Shown in pieces: positions 27,958 through 37,037 of a stretch of DNA of 56,669 nucleotides; positions within the stretch are counted from its first letter, which is position 1; each line of letters starts with the position of its first letter. The translations under genes and the position numbers were made by a program. Source of the stretch: an uncultured Alphaproteobacteria bacterium (lineage in GTDB: Bacteria > Pseudomonadota > Alphaproteobacteria > UBA7985); NCBI GenBank assembly GCA_905479265.1, contig CAJQLX010000043.1:1-56669 (forward strand). The letters are read 5' to 3'. The notes under the pieces were generated by a model. The model searched no databases, was not told the DNA's origin, and saw only the letters and a program-made list of their open reading frames with translations.

Positions 27958-29652
27958 CTAGGGGCGTGCCGAGAGCCGGCGGGCGAGAATAATCACGGGG
28001 AGCACGCCTAAAACCACGATGATCAAGCAGGCGACACCGGTTTCCTCCACCCGTGCACGGCTGGCGTAATCATAAATATAGGTGGATAGGGTGCGCATCC
28101 CAAAAGGGCGAAGGAAGATGGTCGCAGACAGTTCTTTCAGCGCGTCGATGAACACCAGCAAAGCGGCTGCTGACAAGGCTGGCCACAGGGTAGGGATATG
28201 AACGCGCGCCAAGGTCATCCACGCCCCTTGACCCATGGTCCGGCTCGCGTCATCGCGGGCAAGGGGGATGTTGCGGAAACCGCTATCGAGGTTGCCTTCT
28301 GCGATGGCGAGGAAGCGGATTAAATAGGCGATCAGGATCAGCGCGCCCGATCCGGTGATGGCCAAGCCAAAGGACCATCCGAACCAACCGTTTGCCCGGT
28401 CGATCATCCAGTTGTCAAAACTCGCCATAGGGACGAACAGACCCAGCGCCAGAATGGTTCCCGGTATGGCGTAACCAACACTCGAAATTCGCACCAAGAA
28501 CCGCAACCAGCCCGCGCCGCTGCGCAGCCGCAGGGTGTAAACCATAATGAGCCCCGCCAGCACCGTCAGCGCAGAAGCGGAAAAGGCGATTTTCAGGCTG
28601 GTGACGAGGGCTTGGTGCAGCCGTGCATCGCCAAGCGTGTCCAAGCGTTCGACCGCATAGCCACCCAAGATCAGCAGCGGCACACCAAAGCCCAGCACGA
28701 TGGGCAAAGCGCACCAGATCGTGGCCAGCGCGCTCCACACGCCGGTCAATTCCTGCTGCGTTGGGACCGTCGGGCGCTTACCGGCCAGTGCATCGTTCTG
28801 TCGATTGCGCGCCCACCGTTCTGCCAGAACCAGCGCAAACACCAGCAACAGCAAGGCCAGCGTCATTTGTGCCGCGCCTTGGGCGTCTCGGCGGGTCAAC
28901 CACGTGTCGAAAATGGTGAACGTGATGGTCTCCACGCCCAGAAACTCAACCGCGCCAATATCGTTCAGCGTCTCCATAAGCGCCAGAACCACCCCCGCCG
29001 CAATGGCCGGGCGCAGCAACGGCAGCAAAACGCCCCACAACGTCCCCAGCGGCCCCTTGCCCAACGCGCGAGAGGCTTCGACCAGCCGGTTTCCTTGCAG
29101 TTTCAGCAGCGCCACACAGGCGAGGTAGACATAAGGGTAAAACACCAGCGACAGGATCAGCGCCGCGCCGCCCGTATTTCGAACGCTAGGGAACCAGTAA
29201 TCCCGCGCGCTTTCAAAACCCATGATGCCGCGCAACAGCGTTTGCGGTGGTCCGGTAAACGACAGAAATTCGACAAAGGCGTAAGCCCCCAAATAGCTCG
29301 GGATGGCCAGCGGCAGAACCAGCGCCCAGAGAAAAAAGCGCCGGCCAGGAAACCGGAACGTCATCACCAACCAAGCGCTGATGGTGCCAATCACGCCCGT
29401 TCCAACCACCACGCCCATCATCAAAACCGCCGTTGTCGAGAGGGTGCGCGGCAGCACATAGCGGATCACGTGCGTCAGGCTTTCCGCGCCACCACCCAGC
29501 GCCATGAGCACCAAAGTCGCCAGCGGAAACAGAACCACCACGGCAATCACCAACGTCAGCGCCACAAAGCCCAGCCCACGCCGGTTGCCAAAGAAGGCAA
29601 CAGGGAAAGGTTTTTTTGAATTGGGGCTTAAGGTTTGCGTCATGAGGCTCAT
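27958..29652 (-). CDS. Iron(III)-type ABC transporter permease (FbpB/SfuB-like)
   Basis: 564 residues with about twelve membrane helices and two binding-protein-dependent permease modules, one in each half (SRALGKGPLGTLWGVLLPLLRPAI and ASRTMGQGAWMTLARVHIPT regions are the EAA loops). This duplicated form is typical of ferric iron permeases. No ATPase or binding-protein gene is adjacent, so it must pair with components encoded elsewhere or be an orphan. The start is uncertain between ATG at 29652 and ATG at 29643; neither has a strong ribosome site. It is divergent from the MFS gene with about 120 bases between. Confidence 0.88.
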   Translation of the reverse strand: MSLMTQTLSPNSKKPFPVAFFGNRRGLGFVALTLVIAVVVLFPLATLVLMALGGGAESLTHVIRYVLPRTLSTTAVLMMGVVVGTGVIGTISAWLVMTFRFPGRRFFLWALVLPLAIPSYLGAYAFVEFLSFTGPPQTLLRGIMGFESARDYWFPSVRNTGGAALILSLVFYPYVYLACVALLKLQGNRLVEASRALGKGPLGTLWGVLLPLLRPAIAAGVVLALMETLNDIGAVEFLGVETITFTIFDTWLTRRDAQGAAQMTLALLLLVFALVLAERWARNRQNDALAGKRPTVPTQQELTGVWSALATIWCALPIVLGFGVPLLILGGYAVERLDTLGDARLHQALVTSLKIAFSASALTVLAGLIMVYTLRLRSGAGWLRFLVRISSVGYAIPGTILALGLFVPMASFDNWMIDRANGWFGWSFGLAITGSGALILIAYLIRFLAIAEGNLDSGFRNIPLARDDASRTMGQGAWMTLARVHIPTLWPALSAAALLVFIDALKELSATIFLRPFGMRTLSTYIYDYASRARVEETGVACLIIVVLGVLPVIILARRLSARP

Positions 29653-29772
29653 ATACGGTTACAGCAACAGCGTGTCGTGACTTTATTCGCTTTCGGTCAC
29701 GCCGATAAGTCGCCGAAAACGCACACCACTTACACCCGCCACAGAACTCTGGCTCAACCAAGGACTCCCCGC

Positions 29773-31062
29773 ATGCGCTCTAGGATGATTTGGTTCGCTT
29801 TCTTTGTCGTCGTCATCGACGCCATGGGGATCGGGCTGCTGATGCCCGTGTTGCCGGACATCCTTGAGGAGCTGACAGGCGGCGATATTTCCCAAACGGC
29901 GCAGGTCGCAATGGCGTTGACCGTCGTTTATGCGGGCATGCAGTTCCTGTTCGGACCGCTGATCGGCAGTCTGTCGGACCGGTTTGGCCGTCGGCCTGTG
30001 CTGTTGCTGTCGATTGGCGCGCTGGGGCTGGATTACATTCTGCTCGCTATTGCACCAACGGTTTTCTTGCTGTTCATCGGCCGAATTATCGCGGGAATTG
30101 CGGGCGCGACGCAGTCCACTGCTGTCGCGGTTGCCGCCGATTTAAGTGATGGGGAAAACCGCGCCAAGACCATGGGATTGGTGTTCGCAGGCTTTGGTTT
30201 GGGCTTCATCATTGGGCCCGCTTTGGGCGGTTTGCTCGGGTGGCTTGGGACCGAACAGCCGGCATTCTTGGGGCCGCAGTTGCAGGCGTTCTTTGGTCAG
30301 TTGGGCAACCGCGCGCCCATGTACATGGCGGCCTTGCTGTCTTTGGCCAACTTCGCCTTTGGCTTCTTCGTGTTCAAAGAAAGCCTACCGCTGAAGAACC
30401 GCCGTCCGTTCAGCCTGCTGCGGGCAAACCCGCTGGGTGCAATCTTGTCGATCCGGCACTTGCGCGGGATTTTCCTGCTGCTCGCCGTGATCTTTTTGTT
30501 TGGTGTCGCACAGGTGGTTTACCCGGCGGTATGGAGCTTTTTTGCCCGCGCCGCGGTTGGATGGAACGTTGGCCAAGTTGGGCTGTCGCTGACCATCGTC
30601 GGGATCGGCTTTTTCGTCGTTCAAGCCGTTTTGGTGGGGCCATTGACCAAGCGCTTTGGTGAAGGCGGTGTGCTCATGATCGGCTTAGGCTTCAACCTTA
30701 TTGCCTTTACGGTGCTGACATTTGCCCGGCAAGATTGGCTGATTTGGGCCGGAATCCCGATTTCCGCTTTGGGCATTCTGGTGGGTCCAGCGGCGTCGGC
30801 TCTGCTGTCAAAATCTGTGGATGAGACGCGGCAGGGCGAGGTGCAGGGGATATCTGCGTCGCTCAATGCCATCGCCATTCTGATTGGCCCGATTATCCTG
30901 ACCAACACCTTTTCGTTTTACACAGGCAGCGACGCGCCCGTGTTTTGGCCCGGCGCGCCGTTTGGCATTGCGGCCTTGATCGTGGTCGTCTGCATTCCGC
31001 TGATGATCCTGTTCCTTCGCGGTCGGCAAGCCTCATCAGCGGTGGAAGAGCACGCGGCCTAG
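29773..31062 (+). CDS. MFS transporter, TetA/TCR-like
   Basis: 429 residues with twelve hydrophobic helices. Motif A GSLSDRFGRRPVLL is between helices 2 and 3, and the first helix IDAMGIGLLMPVLPDIL is characteristic of the TCR/Tet group of drug:H+ antiporters. The ATG at 29773 (MRSRMIWF) is preceded by AAGGAC. The stop overlaps the stop of the convergent oxidoreductase by four bases (CTAG). It could export a drug or a metabolite; tetracycline specificity cannot be claimed. Confidence 0.88.
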   Translation: MRSRMIWFAFFVVVIDAMGIGLLMPVLPDILEELTGGDISQTAQVAMALTVVYAGMQFLFGPLIGSLSDRFGRRPVLLLSIGALGLDYILLAIAPTVFLLFIGRIIAGIAGATQSTAVAVAADLSDGENRAKTMGLVFAGFGLGFIIGPALGGLLGWLGTEQPAFLGPQLQAFFGQLGNRAPMYMAALLSLANFAFGFFVFKESLPLKNRRPFSLLRANPLGAILSIRHLRGIFLLLAVIFLFGVAQVVYPAVWSFFARAAVGWNVGQVGLSLTIVGIGFFVVQAVLVGPLTKRFGEGGVLMIGLGFNLIAFTVLTFARQDWLIWAGIPISALGILVGPAASALLSKSVDETRQGEVQGISASLNAIAILIGPIILTNTFSFYTGSDAPVFWPGAPFGIAALIVVVCIPLMILFLRGRQASSAVEEHAA

Positions 31063-31994
31063 ATTTTCCCGTCGAAGACCATTGCGATGGCTCTGGCCTG
31101 CGCCATGATCTCAGTGCGCGGCACCGACCATTCTTCCAGCCCGAGGATTGCCCGGTTCATGGCTTCGACCTCCAGCTCGTATTGATCCACGTTTTCGATC
31201 TCAATGCGCTGTCCGTGCCCATCGCCCAAGCCCGTGCCCTCAAAAAGGTAAAGCTCGGGTTCGGCCAAGCCGGGGTAGGGGTTAAAGGGCACTTTAACTT
31301 CAATCCGCCCCGTGGTGCCCTGAACAACCACGCGCTGATGCAAGGCCAACTGGGTTGAACACATGAAGCTCAGATGCCGATTGTCGGGGAACTCCATGAT
31401 CCCCGTGCATTGAACGTCCGTACCAAAGTCAGCCTGCTCCATGATCACGCTCGCCGCTTTGATGGGTTCTGTGCCCCAAACATAGCGGGCGGAGAATATC
31501 GGATAGCACCCGATGTCCAGGATACCGCCGCCGCCCATATTGGGCTGGTTCCGCACATTCTGGGGATCGACGTTGTAAAAGCTGAATTGACCATTGATCG
31601 CCCGAGCCTCACCAATCGCCCCGCTCTGCACCAATTCCCGGACTTTGACCCACTGCGGATGAAACCGCACCATGAAAGCCTCGCTGAGGATCAAATCAGG
31701 CCGCACATCCAACAGCGGTTCCAACGCCTCTGGCGTCAGCGTGATCGATTTTTCGCACAGCACATGCTTGCCCGCCTCTAGCGCCTTGCGGGACCATTCT
31801 ACGTGCAGATGATTGGGCAGGGGGATGTAGACGGCATCGATGTCATCGCGCGCCAACAAAGCCTCATAGCTCAAGTCGCCCGATCGGCTGGCCACGGCCA
31901 CCAATTCGCCATGCGCGCTGCCTTCGATGGCGGGTTGCAGCCGCTCGCGGCCAATCTTTGCGTTTCCAATGACGCCCCATCGAACTGTGCTCAT
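31059..31994 (-). CDS. Gfo/Idh/MocA family oxidoreductase
   Basis: 311 residues. It starts VRWGVIGNAKIGRERLQPAI, a Rossmann-type beginning, with IDAVYIPLPNHLHVEW and the EKS variant of the EKP motif (HVLCEKSITLTPEA). The C-terminal domain contains GGGILDIGCYPIFSARYVWG. It resembles the trans-dihydrodiol/xylose-dehydrogenase-like branch rather than the gene at 26761. The ATG at 31994 begins at family homology; its ribosome site is weak. Substrate unknown. Confidence 0.9.
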   Translation of the reverse strand: MSTVRWGVIGNAKIGRERLQPAIEGSAHGELVAVASRSGDLSYEALLARDDIDAVYIPLPNHLHVEWSRKALEAGKHVLCEKSITLTPEALEPLLDVRPDLILSEAFMVRFHPQWVKVRELVQSGAIGEARAINGQFSFYNVDPQNVRNQPNMGGGGILDIGCYPIFSARYVWGTEPIKAASVIMEQADFGTDVQCTGIMEFPDNRHLSFMCSTQLALHQRVVVQGTTGRIEVKVPFNPYPGLAEPELYLFEGTGLGDGHGQRIEIENVDQYELEVEAMNRAILGLEEWSVPRTEIMAQARAIAMVFDGKI

Positions 31995-32139
31995 GCTGAT
32001 TTCTTTCGTGTTTGCTGTGTTGCGTGCCAGCCTAAAGCCGTCATCGCTGTCTGACCAGATGATCATCATCGGTGCTGGACAAAACTGGTGAAGTGCAGGA
32101 TTTCTAGGGTCCGTCATACACCTCGCCAAAAGGCTCGAC

Positions 32140-33138
32140 ATGTCAGAGACTCTCGATCTCAGTCACGACCAGATCAATGCTTTTCTCAAGCAATATGAAA
32201 TCTTTGAACCCGTCATCGCCGTGGACAGCGGCGCCTTTGGCAACGTCAACGCGAATTACGCCATTGAAACCCAGACGCGCCGATTGATGCTGCAACGGGT
32301 TGGGCGGAAAAAGAATTTGGATCAGCTGCGCCTGTCGAGCCACGTCTCCAACATGCTCTATGCCCGCGACTTTCTGACGCCAAACTTTCACCTGACGGTC
32401 GAGGGCGATCCGTTTATTGAGCTCGATGGGGAGCAATTCCGGCTCATGTCTTACGTGTCCGAACCCGTGATGGAAAGCCGCCCCAGCGTTTCAGACGCCT
32501 TGCGGATTGTGGCTTTGGCCGAAGACCTGCACGGGACGCTTAATCGCTATTTCCGCTTTGTTGACGAAGGCGACCGGCGCTACATGACGGCCTATCAGGA
32601 TCAGCCGGATTTGATCATCAAAGCGGCCTTTGAGCGGACAGATCTTTCCCCCGAAACGGTCAAGCGCAACGACAGCGTGCGCGGCTTTCTGACCCCTGAA
32701 TTCGATAAGCAAACCAGCGTCCGCCACTGCCACGGCGATATCAAATTCGGCAACGTCATCGTGACGCCGCGCCGGATTGGGCTGTTGGATTTTGAGAACT
32801 ACAACGTTCAGGAATGGGGCTGGGAAATCGGGGACGCACTGCGGTCTTGGTTCAGCGACCAACGGGACGACGTCACGTGGTCCATTCGTGCAGAGGCCCT
32901 TGAAGCCTTCCTCGAACAACAGACGTGGTTCACGAAGCGCGATGCGGTCCTGCATACGTTGCGCACAACGGCGAAGCTGCTGGTGCATCTCTATACGGAC
33001 CGCGAAGACGGGCGCTATTACTTTTCCAGCGAACCTGAAGCTGACCGCTTGGTCAAAGTCGATGTGCTGATCAGCCGGCACGAAACCTTCATGCCGGCTT
33101 TGCTCAGTTTCGCGCGCACGCGGGGCTATCTGGACTAG
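32140..33138 (+). CDS. Aminoglycoside-phosphotransferase-fold (APH) kinase
   Basis: 332 residues. The catalytic loop is HGDIKFGNV with Asp200, and the metal-binding DFEN begins at Asp217, both in APH/choline-kinase order. An N-terminal lobe (GAFGNVNANYAIE) acts as the nucleotide-binding part. These kinases act on small alcohols, amino sugars or homoserine; this protein resembles the MdsC/N-acetylhexosamine-kinase-like type, but the substrate cannot be fixed. AAAAGG precedes the ATG at 32140. It is convergent with the aldo/keto reductase, sharing a CTAG stop overlap. Confidence 0.82.
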   Translation: MSETLDLSHDQINAFLKQYEIFEPVIAVDSGAFGNVNANYAIETQTRRLMLQRVGRKKNLDQLRLSSHVSNMLYARDFLTPNFHLTVEGDPFIELDGEQFRLMSYVSEPVMESRPSVSDALRIVALAEDLHGTLNRYFRFVDEGDRRYMTAYQDQPDLIIKAAFERTDLSPETVKRNDSVRGFLTPEFDKQTSVRHCHGDIKFGNVIVTPRRIGLLDFENYNVQEWGWEIGDALRSWFSDQRDDVTWSIRAEALEAFLEQQTWFTKRDAVLHTLRTTAKLLVHLYTDREDGRYYFSSEPEADRLVKVDVLISRHETFMPALLSFARTRGYLD

Positions 33139-34037
33139 GGCAGGCCAACGCCGCGCCACGCAACCACAATCGCGTAGTACTCGTCACGCGTCATTTCGAC
33201 GTCCAGCGCTTGATTGGCTTCCGCAATGCGTTTCACGCGCTGGGTGCCAATGATCGGCACGATGTCGGGGTTTGAGATCATCGTGAAGGCCAAAGCCGCC
33301 GCTCCACGATCCACGCCATTGCGCGTGGCAACCGCATCCAGCGCTGCTGCAACCGCGCCTGCGGTGCTGTCTTCGCTGGCGTCTTGGGTCATCAGCTCAC
33401 CGCCACCCAAGGGCGACCACGCGACCAGTGTGCTGTCGTATTGCTGGCATTGATCCAACGTACCATCCCAAACAGGATCCTGACGCAGTGGGGAGAATTC
33501 GACTTGATTGGCGATCAGTGGACGGTCCAGTTTTGACTGCAGCGCCGCAAACATGCTTGGCGTGTAGTTGGAAACTGCAATCTCCCGCGCTTTTCCGCTT
33601 TCCACGACCCGCATCAGCCCTTCGGCCACATCGGCGTGGGGGGTCAGCATGTCGGGACGGTGGATGTAGAACACATCAATCACGTCCGTATTCATCCGCC
33701 GCAGCGAGTCTTCGCAGGTTTTGACGATCATGTCGGGGGTGCAATCATAGGGCGTCGGCGGGTAAATCCCGGCTTTGGTGGCCAGTACCATGCGATCCCG
33801 CAGCGAAGGTTCGGCCTTCAACGCCTCACCCAACAGCGCCTCAGCCTCGCCAAAGGCTGGATAGCCATAGATGGAGGCTGTATCGATCATCGACATGCCG
33901 GCATCCAGCGCAGCGCGGGTTTTGTCGCCGGCTTCTGCGGCTGTGCCCTCGGACAGTCGCCAATGGCCGTAAGAGATCGGCCCGACCATCAATTCGCTTT
34001 TTCCAAGACGCTTCTGGCTACGGTCTGGTTTCAACAC
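33135..34037 (-). CDS. Aldo/keto reductase (YdhF-like)
   Basis: 300 residues. The catalytic tetrad is Asp52, Tyr57, Lys88 and His126 (IDTASIYG, TKAG, IHRPD). The length and the SYGHWRL start match the YdhF group of NADPH-dependent reductases. The start is GTG at 34037, six to seven bases after GGGAGA. It overlaps the convergent kinase by four bases. It reduces an unknown carbonyl. Confidence 0.9.
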   Translation of the reverse strand: MLKPDRSQKRLGKSELMVGPISYGHWRLSEGTAAEAGDKTRAALDAGMSMIDTASIYGYPAFGEAEALLGEALKAEPSLRDRMVLATKAGIYPPTPYDCTPDMIVKTCEDSLRRMNTDVIDVFYIHRPDMLTPHADVAEGLMRVVESGKAREIAVSNYTPSMFAALQSKLDRPLIANQVEFSPLRQDPVWDGTLDQCQQYDSTLVAWSPLGGGELMTQDASEDSTAGAVAAALDAVATRNGVDRGAAALAFTMISNPDIVPIIGTQRVKRIAEANQALDVEMTRDEYYAIVVAWRGVGLP

Positions 34038-34120
34038 AGACGTTCTCCCTGTTTTTGAATGTGGCCAAACCCTACAATGTCTCGGCGAGGATTGAAGGGT
34101 TTAGTGCGTTTTATCCGAAA

Positions 34121-35434
34121 TTATGCGGGGCGTCCGAGGCTTCTGTAATCCCAACCGGCGTCTTTCATGGCTTTTGGGTCAAAGACATTCCGCAAATCCA
34201 CAAAGCGCGGGGCGGTGAGCGCGGCTTTGACCGTGCCAAGATCGATCGATGCAAACTCCGGCCAGTGCGTCACCAGACATAGGCCGTCCGCGCCCGTGAC
34301 GGCAGCCAGTGCAGAAGGTTGGAAATCGACGTTCTCGAAGAGCGCGGCTGCGTCTTCCATCCCTTGTGGGTCAAAGGCCCGAACCTTAATCCCGGCGTTC
34401 TGCAAGGCTGGGATAATCGCGATGCTTGGGCTGTCGCGTAAATCGTCGGTATTGGGTTTGAAGGTCAGCCCCCAAATCGCAACGGTTTTCCCGCGTGCGC
34501 GGTCTGGTCCGCCAAGGGACTCAATCACCTTGTCCGCCATTTCCTGCTTTCGCGCCTCATTGACGTCAATCACGGCTTCGAGGATGCGAACGGGGGAGCC
34601 TTCGACCTGTGCGGTATCAACCAAGGCCAGCGTATCCTTGGGGAAGCAAGATCCGCCATAGCCCGGACCTGTCGCCAAAAAGTCGGGACCAATGCGTTGG
34701 TCCAAGCCGATCCCGTGCGCAACGTCCTCGACATTGGCGCCAACGCGCTCACACAGGCTGGCGACTTCGTTGATAAAGGTGATCTTGGTGGCCAGAAAAG
34801 CGTTGGCCGCGTACTTGATCATTTCCGCGCTCGACGCCGAAACTTCGACGTAAGCCACGTCACGATCGATAAAGATGTGGTTTAACTGGCGCAGTGCGCT
34901 GGCCGCAACGTCGTCTCGGGGGCCGACAACGATCCGATCGGGGTTCATGAAATCCTTGATCGCGGCGCCTTCGCGCAAGAATTCTGGGTTCGACGCCAAA
35001 TGGATCGATGCGCCCGCGGGGTGCTGTTCTTGCAAGGCGTGCAGCCGGTCATTGGTCCCAATGGGGACCGTGGACTTCACCACAACCGTCAGCGTGCTGC
35101 TGTGGTGGTCTAAAATCGACGTGAACGCGGCTTCGACAAAGGATGTGTTGGCTTTGCTGCCGCCAGCTTCTGTTGGCGTGCCCACCGCAATAATGGCGAT
35201 CTGAGCGTCTTTCAGGGCGCTGCTGTAGTCGGTGGTAAAGTGCAGTTTTCCCGCGTCCACCGCTTGGGCCATGCGCTCCTCAAGGCCCGGCTCAAAGATG
35301 GGGCTTTGACCCGCGTTTAACCGCGCGATTTTGTCTGCATCAATGTCTAAGCAAACGACATCGTGACCCAGGCTGGCGTAACAAACGCCCGTGACCAGTC
35401 CAACGTAGCCGGTTCCAATCGCAACGACCTTCAT
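34121..35434 (-). CDS. ugd: UDP-glucose 6-dehydrogenase
   Basis: 437 residues. It oxidises UDP-glucose to UDP-glucuronate with two NAD+. The start MKVVAIGTGYVGLVTG is diagnostic. SNPEFLREG, Lys207 in EMIKYAANAFLATKI and the nucleophile Cys263 in GYGGSCFPKD are all present. The ATG at 35434 has GGGA upstream; a longer frame to 35455 adds seven unsupported residues. No glycosyltransferase cluster is adjacent, so the product may feed polysaccharide genes elsewhere. Confidence 0.96.
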   Translation of the reverse strand: MKVVAIGTGYVGLVTGVCYASLGHDVVCLDIDADKIARLNAGQSPIFEPGLEERMAQAVDAGKLHFTTDYSSALKDAQIAIIAVGTPTEAGGSKANTSFVEAAFTSILDHHSSTLTVVVKSTVPIGTNDRLHALQEQHPAGASIHLASNPEFLREGAAIKDFMNPDRIVVGPRDDVAASALRQLNHIFIDRDVAYVEVSASSAEMIKYAANAFLATKITFINEVASLCERVGANVEDVAHGIGLDQRIGPDFLATGPGYGGSCFPKDTLALVDTAQVEGSPVRILEAVIDVNEARKQEMADKVIESLGGPDRARGKTVAIWGLTFKPNTDDLRDSPSIAIIPALQNAGIKVRAFDPQGMEDAAALFENVDFQPSALAAVTGADGLCLVTHWPEFASIDLGTVKAALTAPRFVDLRNVFDPKAMKDAGWDYRSLGRPA

Positions 35435-35689
35435 ACTTGTCCCAGTGCTGAGCAAATTGTTCCTGCTTGCTAGATGAGTAGGTTCGAGGAATCATTCAAC
35501 CCGCCTTTGCGCTCAGCAGCCGCGTTTTTTGCGTCCAAACGGGGCAAAGCGCGGGGTGCTTTCGGCGCTCAACGCGTGTTGGTTAGGGACGAAACGCAAG
35601 GGCATGTTTGATAAGGGACGCATTAGTTGTTAAATCCACAAGATACCGTGCGTCCCTACATTCAATATTGAACCAGCAGACCGATCAAT

Positions 35690-36310
35690 TTGACCATCGA
35701 AAAACGCCCCTATCATGCCGTTTACTTCGGCCCGTACCCCGGGCTGGACTACCGCGCAGCGCGTCCATTCGAGCGGTGGCAAGCCCCCCATCTCATCCGC
35801 TCGATGAAGGAGTGGTTGACGCAAAACCCGCCTCGGTTGGAACTGGCGACCTTGGCGCTCGAAGAATTGCGACTGCGGGACTCAAAGGTCTTGAACGCGG
35901 AAATGGTGTTCGCTGATTGCGATTTGACCCCGATCGAATGGCTTGAGCCTGCGCGTCGCGCTGTCGTCCAAGCCTTTCCCAAGTCGTGGGACGGGTGGGC
36001 GCAGGTTAAGCGGTCTGGCGGCTCGGTTTACGTCATCCTTCGCGATGGCTATTCGACGGAGAACGGCACCTATGGCGCCTATGTCGGTTCAACCAAGCTG
36101 ACGCTGGAAAAGCGCTTTATGGAGCATCGGCAATCGTCGCGGGCAGGGCGCGGTCTGCAAGCCCACGGCATCGAACCGCTGTTTTCCCTGTGCATGCCGT
36201 TTTTGCGCAAGGCACCCTTGGCGCGTGCCTCGCTGCTCGACTGGGAAACCCGCTTGCACCACGCCCTTGCCGAGGTCATCCCAAAGGTTGGCGGCGACGT
36301 GGTGAGCTAG
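35690..36310 (+). CDS. GIY-YIG-like domain protein with unknown N-terminal region
   Basis: 206 residues. The C-terminal half carries a GIY-YIG nuclease pattern: VYVI (113-116), YGAYVG (128-133), then STKLTLEKRFMEH with Arg142 and His146, and Glu186 in LLDWETRLHHAL as the candidate metal ligand. The N-terminal 110 residues (HAVYFGPYPGLDYRAARPFERW) are not recognised. The assigned start is a TTG at 35690 without a clear ribosome site, so it is uncertain; the next in-frame Met is residue 39. It stands alone, divergent from ugd. It could be a structure-specific nuclease or a GIY-YIG-fold protein of another role. Confidence 0.65.
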   Translation: MTIEKRPYHAVYFGPYPGLDYRAARPFERWQAPHLIRSMKEWLTQNPPRLELATLALEELRLRDSKVLNAEMVFADCDLTPIEWLEPARRAVVQAFPKSWDGWAQVKRSGGSVYVILRDGYSTENGTYGAYVGSTKLTLEKRFMEHRQSSRAGRGLQAHGIEPLFSLCMPFLRKAPLARASLLDWETRLHHALAEVIPKVGGDVVS

Positions 36311-36332
36311 GGCAGGTCCAAGGCGCGGAGGA

Positions 36333-36776
36333 TTAACCCCGCGCGCGGCCAAATGGCATGTCGGTTGAGATCAGCTCGATGTCGGAAAAAGTCTCAACCG
36401 CGCTGTCACCCCGATCGACGTAAGCATGCTCTGCGGAGAAATCGATGGTGACTTTCTTGTCGCCTTCGACCTGACGCAAAATCAGCAAATCGCGCTGACG
36501 AAACGCTGTGACAAAAGTCCCGCCTGAGATTTCGCCCTGCTCATCGGCAAACTGGAGATCCCACAGATCGGCAATCGTGCCGAACATTGAAGGGTCGCTG
36601 CTGCGCTGGGTCAGAACCATGGTGGTGTCTGCGTCCATGTTGATGATGACCTGATCCGTCATCGCGCGTTCGTCGGACCATCGTGCTTCGCCAAAGGCAA
36701 GCTGTCCGGCAAACAGCGCGCCGGCGATCATGGGAATGAAGACGGGCTTGCTTAGAATTTTGCGTTTGGTCGTCAT
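36333..36776 (-). CDS. Small exported protein of unknown function
   Basis: 147 residues. An N-terminal signal segment is visible (KPVFIPMIAGALFAGQLAFGEA, cleavage near GEA). The mature part is mainly beta-like, with one or two acidic stretches (MDADTTMVL, FADEQGEISGG) and no Cys. No family recognised. The ATG at 36776 has GGAG eleven bases before it. It may be periplasmic. The upstream 260 bases up to glnE hold its promoter and that of glnE. Confidence 0.65.
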   Translation of the reverse strand: MTTKRKILSKPVFIPMIAGALFAGQLAFGEARWSDERAMTDQVIINMDADTTMVLTQRSSDPSMFGTIADLWDLQFADEQGEISGGTFVTAFRQRDLLILRQVEGDKKVTIDFSAEHAYVDRGDSAVETFSDIELISTDMPFGRARG

Positions 36777-37037
36777 TGTTGGATTTCTCCTTACACCATT
36801 GTGATGTTTGCTTGGCCTCTGGGGGTCCGCTGAAAAAGCGCTCTGCCCATCGGCTCCACGGCTCAAGCTGCCAAGCGTGGGCCAAGGTGCCGCTCTGGGC
36901 GTATAATCGCCTCAGAATCATGCTTGAGTACGTCATAACCTATGGAAAAGCCGGGCAAATTCGCCATTATACGCTGTCTCGCCACGGTTGAGGCAACCTC
37001 ACCATGAGCCCGGTGATCCTGAGACCAAGGAGCCTTA

